Below, piece by piece: positions 6,439-9,186 of a stretch of DNA of 9,186 nucleotides; the first letter of the stretch is position 1; each line of letters begins with the position of its first letter. The stretch lies in NCBI GenBank assembly GCA_946615785.1, contig CAMOIA010000043.1, positions 1 to 9,186 on the forward strand. Direction: 5' to 3'. This DNA comes from an uncultured Clostridia bacterium (lineage in GTDB: Bacteria; Bacillota; Clostridia; Christensenellales; Aristaeellaceae). The position numbers and the translations under genes were made by a program. Under the pieces are notes generated by a model. It did not search any database. It was not told where the DNA came from and saw only the letters and a list, made by a program, of their open reading frames with translations.

Positions 6439-7815
6439 TTACAGGCGTTTGAGCTGTCCGCCGGACAGGTTTTCAATCTGGAGTTCCAATTCGTGGGTGC
6501 TTAAGCTGGCGACACGTCCGGAGGCGAACTGCGCGTCGATCCATTCCTTCATGGAAACGACGAGCGGGTCGTTCTTCTGCACGGCCTCATTGCCGCTCAA
6601 CTGATAATTCTGGTTGATCCAGTAGGCGATGCCGGCAAGGCCGCTGTTCGGGCCGATCATGACCTTGGCAGGCTTGTTCAGGATTTTGCCGGTGTTGAAG
6701 ATATTGTAAATCTCCTCGTCCTTCATCAGGCCGTCGGCGTGGATGCCGGCGCGGGTCACATTGAAGTGATCGCCGACAAACGGCGTCATGGGCGGGATTT
6801 TATAGCCGATTTCCTTCTTGAAATAATCCGCGATTTCGGTGATCACGGCAGGGTTCATGCCGTCCAGGGCACCGCGGAGGCTGGCGTATTCAAAGCACAT
6901 GGCTTCAAGCGGTATGTTGCCCGTTCTTTCCCCGATGCCAAGCAAAGAACAGTTGACCGCGCTGGCGCCGTACAGCCAGGCGGTGGAAGCGTTGGCGACA
7001 GCTTTATAAAAATCGTTGTGCCCGTGCCATTCGAGGTATTCGCTTTCCACGTCCGAATAATGCTGCAGGCCGTATACGATGCCGGGCACAGAACGCGGCA
7101 GCGCGGCGCCGGGATAGGGGACCCCGTAGCCCATGGTGTCGCAGGCGCGGATGCGTACGGGAATGCCGGCATCCCTTGACATGGCCATGAGCGCGTTGAC
7201 AAAGGGGACCACAAAGCCGTAAAAATCTGCCCTTGTAATGTCCTCCAGATGGCAGCGCGGCATTACGCCGGCCTCAAACGCCATGGCGACGGTTTCAAGG
7301 TATTTGTCCATCGCCTGCCTGCGGGTCAGCTTCATTTTTTTGAAAATGTGATAGTCGCTGCACGAAACCAGAATGCCGGTTTCCCGAATGCCAAGGTCCT
7401 TCACTAATTTAAAATCATCCTTGGACGCGCGGATCCAGGTGGTGATTTCGGGGAAGGGCAGGTCGAGGGCGCGGCATTTTTCCACCGCTTCCCGATCCTT
7501 CTGGCTGTAGATGAAAAACTCCGTCTGGCGGATGATCCCATACGGGCCGCCCAGCTTGCTCATCAGTTTGTAGAGCGAGACGATCTGGTCGACGGTATAG
7601 GGGTCAACGGACTGCTGTCCGTCCCGGAAGGAAGTATCCGTGATCCAGATTTCCTCGGGCATGTTCATCGGCACGCGCCGCTGGTTAAACGCTACCTTCG
7701 GGATGGATTCGTAGTCGTATATATCTCTGTAGAGATTCGGTTCCGCCACGTCCTGCAGGGAATAGCGGTAATTTTTCTGCTCAAGCAAATTGGTCTTGCG
7801 CGAAATCTCAAGCAT
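6439..7815 (-). CDS. Re-citrate synthase (HMGL-like/isopropylmalate synthase superfamily)
   Basis: A 458-residue TIM-barrel acyltransferase, most like the Re-face citrate synthase described from Clostridium kluyveri. It would condense acetyl-CoA and oxaloacetate to citrate. Landmarks are PEEIWITDTSFRDGQQ (53-68) with catalytic/metal residues R64 and D65, RQTEFF (96-101), CHLEDITRADFYGF (188-201), the metal-binding HGH (264-266), GERTGN (295-300) and FNVTRAGIHADGL (351-363). It ends soon after the catalytic region, without the long leucine-binding regulatory domain of 2-isopropylmalate synthase. Aconitase in the same operon supports citrate as product over homocitrate or isopropylmalate. I chose ATG 7815 because GGAGGG (7828-7823) lies 7 bases upstream; an in-frame upstream ATG at 7899 would lie upstream of the promoter. 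Homocitrate or citramalate synthase remain alternatives, less likely. Confidence 0.88.
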   Translation of the reverse strand: MLEISRKTNLLEQKNYRYSLQDVAEPNLYRDIYDYESIPKVAFNQRRVPMNMPEEIWITDTSFRDGQQSVDPYTVDQIVSLYKLMSKLGGPYGIIRQTEFFIYSQKDREAVEKCRALDLPFPEITTWIRASKDDFKLVKDLGIRETGILVSCSDYHIFKKMKLTRRQAMDKYLETVAMAFEAGVMPRCHLEDITRADFYGFVVPFVNALMAMSRDAGIPVRIRACDTMGYGVPYPGAALPRSVPGIVYGLQHYSDVESEYLEWHGHNDFYKAVANASTAWLYGASAVNCSLLGIGERTGNIPLEAMCFEYASLRGALDGMNPAVITEIADYFKKEIGYKIPPMTPFVGDHFNVTRAGIHADGLMKDEEIYNIFNTGKILNKPAKVMIGPNSGLAGIAYWINQNYQLSGNEAVQKNDPLVVSMKEWIDAQFASGRVASLSTHELELQIENLSGGQLKRL

Positions 7816-7841
7816 ACGCGATCCCTCCAATATGGATTTTC

Positions 7842-7855
7842 GTATACAAGTATAC
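7842..7855. promoter_or_regulatory. Tandem GTATAC operator cores over the -10 box of the Re-citrate synthase promoter
   Basis: Two copies of the palindromic core GTATAC (7842-7847 and 7850-7855) are separated by two bases. The second is flanked so that the minus strand reads TTTGTATACTT, close to the perfect palindrome at 7900-7911. FadR-type GntR proteins bind sites of this kind. The position over the -10 box and probable start point suggests repression, most simply by the GntR protein of this operon. Confidence 0.65.
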
Positions 7856-7877
7856 AAAAATACCGCATTGCTGACAA
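7849..7877 (-). promoter_or_regulatory. Probable sigma-A promoter of the Re-citrate synthase operon
   Basis: On the minus strand, TTGTCA (7877-7872) and TATACT (7854-7849) are separated by exactly 17 bases; each matches the consensus at five of six positions. Transcription would begin near 7842, giving a leader of about 27 bases ending in the strong ribosome binding site at 7828-7823. The -35 box lies within the loop and 3' half of a terminator hairpin. Confidence 0.7.
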
Positions 7878-7885
7878 TGCGGTAT
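7856..7885 (-). terminator. Intrinsic terminator of the deacetylase gene, overlapping the next promoter
   Basis: ATACCGCATTG (7860-7870) and CAATGCGGTAT (7875-7885) form a perfect 11-bp stem with a 4-base loop. On the minus strand it is followed by TTTTT (7860-7856, the first T pairing at the stem base). It lies about 100 bases beyond the deacetylase stop codon and before the inferred start point of the Re-citrate synthase transcript, so it would end the upstream transcript rather than attenuate this operon. Confidence 0.7.
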
Positions 7886-7899
7886 CGAAGAAAGAACAA

Positions 7900-7911
7900 T
7901 TTGTATACAAA
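7900..7911. promoter_or_regulatory. Upstream 12-bp palindromic GntR-type operator
   Basis: TTTGTATACAAA is a perfect 12-bp palindrome with the same GTATAC core as the sites over the promoter. Its centre is 53 bp from the centre of the nearer downstream core (7850-7855), about five helical turns, and about 63 bp upstream of the probable transcription start. This would allow two bound GntR dimers to lie on the same face of the DNA. Confidence 0.6.
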
Positions 7912-7933
7912 GCGGAACCAAATGCGTGTTCAT

Positions 7934-7957
7934 GGAAAGCCTGATCAAAGGCTTTCC
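7934..7957 (-). other. Hairpin just downstream of the deacetylase gene
   Basis: GGAAAGCC (7934-7941) and GGCTTTCC (7950-7957) form an 8-bp perfect stem with an 8-base loop, starting 24 bases after the deacetylase stop codon on the minus strand. It has no T-tract after it, so it may be an mRNA 3'-end stabiliser or a weak terminator ahead of the stronger one at 7885-7856. Confidence 0.45.
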
Positions 7958-7981
7958 GGAGCGCATGGGATCGGCTGCCGC

Positions 7982-8812
7982 TTACAGATGCAGCTCTTCG
8001 CCCGGGGCAATGGAAAGAACGCTTTGACCGGAGCAGAAGAAGAGCGTTTTGTCCGTTGGGTTGTAGACGATGCGGCCGTCTGCGGAATACACAAGGCGCC
8101 TGAAGGCGTTCACATAATCGACCGCTTCAATGTTTGTGCAGTACCAGATATCGCTTCGTCCGCCCATTTTCGCGGCAAACTGCTCAATCACCTGCCAGTT
8201 GCCGGCGGCTTCGAATTCGTAGGCGTGGCCCCACAGATAGAAAAGCTGTGCCTGCGCGCTATGATCTTCCGTCAGAAAACGGTCCGCCAGCTCCATCAGC
8301 TTCGGGTCCGCATGGTGGCAAGTGGGATCGAGCACCAGAAAGTCTTTTGGCACGGCGAAGGAATGGGTGGAGCGTACCGTGCGGCAGTAGGCGATGCCGC
8401 ACATGGAAAGGGCTTTGACGCTGTCGTCGTCAAACGCACCGTAGGCATAGGCCGCTCCGCGGATCACGCGCCCAAAGAGCCGCTCCAGGTTCTTCCGGTC
8501 CTCCATGATTTCTTCGATCAGGGCAGGCATGGGGAGCAAGGTCATGTTGGCATGGGTAAGTCCGTGAACGGCCACTTCATGGCCGCTGTTTTTATGCAGG
8601 CGCACGATTGCGCTTTCGCTCATCCGGCGGTGGATCTGTCCCTGCGGCCAGACGACGTTTTCCGGGGGAAAACAGCCGCTGTTGAGATTGAAGGTGCATT
8701 TCAGGCCGTTTGCGTCCAGGATGTTCATCAGGCGCGCATCCTGCTCCACGCCGTCGTCATAACTTAAGGTCAGGGCTTTCTTCAACCCGTTTGGGAACCG
8801 CATCTGGATCAT
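7982..8812 (-). CDS. Polysaccharide deacetylase family protein (NodB fold), cytosolic
   Basis: A 276-residue protein of the carbohydrate esterase 4/NodB group. The family removes acetyl groups from N-acetylated sugars with a metal held by Asp-His-His. Motifs are in the expected order: LSYDDG (16-21; D19, D20), HGLTH (83-87; H83, H87 as metal ligands), AYAYGAF (121-127, in place of the usual RxPYG) and LWGHAYEF (193-200; H196). The R of motif 3 is missing from its usual place. There is no signal peptide or transmembrane segment, so a soluble intracellular substrate is likelier than cell-wall polymer. The C-terminal part (about 225-276) looks like a small beta-rich extension. ATG 8812 was chosen because AGGAAG (8825-8820) precedes it by 7 bases; the in-frame ATG at 8803 is less well placed. 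It is probably monocistronic. The actual substrate cannot be read from sequence. Confidence 0.9.
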   Translation of the reverse strand: MIQMRFPNGLKKALTLSYDDGVEQDARLMNILDANGLKCTFNLNSGCFPPENVVWPQGQIHRRMSESAIVRLHKNSGHEVAVHGLTHANMTLLPMPALIEEIMEDRKNLERLFGRVIRGAAYAYGAFDDDSVKALSMCGIAYCRTVRSTHSFAVPKDFLVLDPTCHHADPKLMELADRFLTEDHSAQAQLFYLWGHAYEFEAAGNWQVIEQFAAKMGGRSDIWYCTNIEAVDYVNAFRRLVYSADGRIVYNPTDKTLFFCSGQSVLSIAPGEELHL

Positions 8813-8842
8813 GCAAGCACTTCCTTTCCGTTATCTATGCAC

Positions 8843-8871
8843 TATTTAATCCATTTCCGCGCCCTTGTCAA
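8843..8871 (-). promoter_or_regulatory. Probable promoter of the deacetylase gene
   Basis: A perfect -35 hexamer TTGACA (8871-8866 on the minus strand) is followed after 16 or 17 bases by TTAAAT (8849-8844) or TAAATA (8848-8843). The -10 match is weak, but the position, about 30 bases before the start codon, is right. Confidence 0.5.
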
Positions 8872-8977
8872 GTAGAGGAATCTGGAAATCTGAAAGGGGT
8901 GTTTTTGCCGGATGAAAACCCGGGCCCAGTTCCCTGCAAATGCACGCGCCGGATTCGGGTCCGGAAAGGATTTCCTC

Positions 8978-9006
8978 TTTTCATCGGGCGCATTTTGCGG
9001 TATACT
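8978..9006 (+). promoter_or_regulatory. Probable promoter of the DUF4364-like gene
   Basis: TTTTCA (8978-8983) and TATACT (9001-9006) are spaced by 17 bases, 43 bases before the TTG start at 9049. The -10 is strong and the -35 moderate. With the deacetylase promoter it forms a divergent promoter region between 8813 and 9048, in which I see no gene. Confidence 0.5.
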
Positions 9007-9048
9007 GTATCTGGCACGGTAAAATGAAAACATGCGGAGGGATAAGCG

Positions 9049-9186
9049 TTGGATCAAGAGCGGAAATTCCCGGAAAAGGAAAAACGTCTGATCCTTCTGT
9101 ACATGATTACAGGGATCGGCCGCATCAGCGATCTGCAGCTGCTGCAGCTGCTGTTTGAAAACGACCTGATGAATTATTTCGATATG
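9049..9186 (+). CDS. DUF4364-like protein, N-terminal 46 codons (3' end outside the window)
   Basis: The reading frame beginning at TTG 9049 stays open to the end of the window. It encodes a charged N-terminus and then RLILLYMITGIGRISDLQLL and FENDLMNYFDM. The pattern (hydrophobic LLYM helix, a short turn, a second helix, then ENxLMNYF) matches what I recall of DUF4364 proteins, a clostridial family with a predicted winged-helix N-terminus and unknown function. GGAGGG (9036-9041) lies 7 bases before the TTG and there is no ATG in frame that fits it, so TTG is the likely start. The ATG at 9024 is in a different frame. Codons 29-35 contain a perfect 9-base tandem repeat (9133-9150) encoding LQLLQL. 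A DNA-binding role is inference only. Confidence 0.7.
   Translation, partial: MDQERKFPEKEKRLILLYMITGIGRISDLQLLQLLFENDLMNYFDM

Noticed and set aside
7856..7885. Hairpin as a transcription attenuator in the Re-citrate synthase leader
   Set aside because: The best promoter has its -35 within this hairpin, so the operon transcript should start after it. No T-box, leader peptide or riboswitch-like sequence is visible upstream.
7815..7899. A longer start for Re-citrate synthase at 7899, adding 28 residues
   Set aside because: The added part would cover the promoter, operator and terminator hairpin, has no good ribosome binding site, and is unnecessary because GGAGGG is ideally placed before ATG 7815.
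7790..8767. Long plus-strand open frame opposite the deacetylase and the Re-citrate synthase start
   Set aside because: It is antisense to two genes with clear family motifs, has no recognisable domain, and is explained by GC-rich codon bias. The similar open frames antisense to aconitase (3824-4804 and 4961-5782) were dropped for the same reason.
8949..8975. Small hairpins CCGGA/TCCGG and GGAAA/TTTCC in the divergent intergenic region
   Set aside because: Stems are only 5 bp and no regulatory RNA pattern or terminator arrangement is evident.
8999..9006. GTATAC core before the DUF4364-like gene as a further GntR operator
   Set aside because: It arises from a G preceding the TATACT -10 box, and the flanks do not continue the TTTGTATACAAA palindrome.

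Overview
The window looks like chromosomal DNA of a fairly GC-rich, anaerobic Gram-positive bacterium of the class Clostridia. Four things point there: strong AGGAGG-type ribosome binding sites, a Re-type citrate synthase (typical of anaerobes), a DUF4364-type gene start, and a kinase-like/PqqD-like pair of a kind I recall from clostridial genomes. These are family recognitions by eye; no database search was run. I see no insertion sequence, phage gene, CRISPR array, tRNA or rRNA.

Layout. Positions 2-2574 (+) hold the distal part of a BMP/nucleoside-type ABC importer operon: the C-terminal half of the ATPase (cut by the window edge) and two tightly coupled permeases, ending in a long hairpin without a T-tract. 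Positions 2665-3635 (+) hold a two-gene unit: an HPr-kinase-like P-loop protein with an Arg in place of the last P-loop glycine, overlapping by ATGA a small PqqD-like protein. Positions 3636-3847 are a convergent intergenic region with separate terminator hairpins for each strand.

Positions 7815-3848 (-) form a three-gene operon: Re-citrate synthase, an FCD-type GntR regulator, and aconitase. Together these would convert oxaloacetate plus acetyl-CoA to isocitrate, the entry to the 2-oxoglutarate/glutamate branch. Isocitrate dehydrogenase is not in the window. The control region (7842-7911) is compact: a terminator hairpin for the upstream gene contains the -35 box of the operon promoter in its 3' half, GTATAC operator cores cover the -10 box, and a further perfect 12-bp palindrome lies about five helical turns upstream. 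Autoregulation by the operon's own GntR protein is the natural reading.

Positions 8812-7982 (-) encode a cytosolic NodB-fold (polysaccharide deacetylase family) protein. Diverging from it, a TTG-initiated gene begins at 9049 (+), whose first 46 codons look like a DUF4364 protein; it runs off the end.

The most interesting material is the regulatory architecture in front of the Re-citrate synthase operon and the orphan kinase-like/PqqD-like pair with its altered P-loop. I found no clear evidence of an entirely new multi-gene system.
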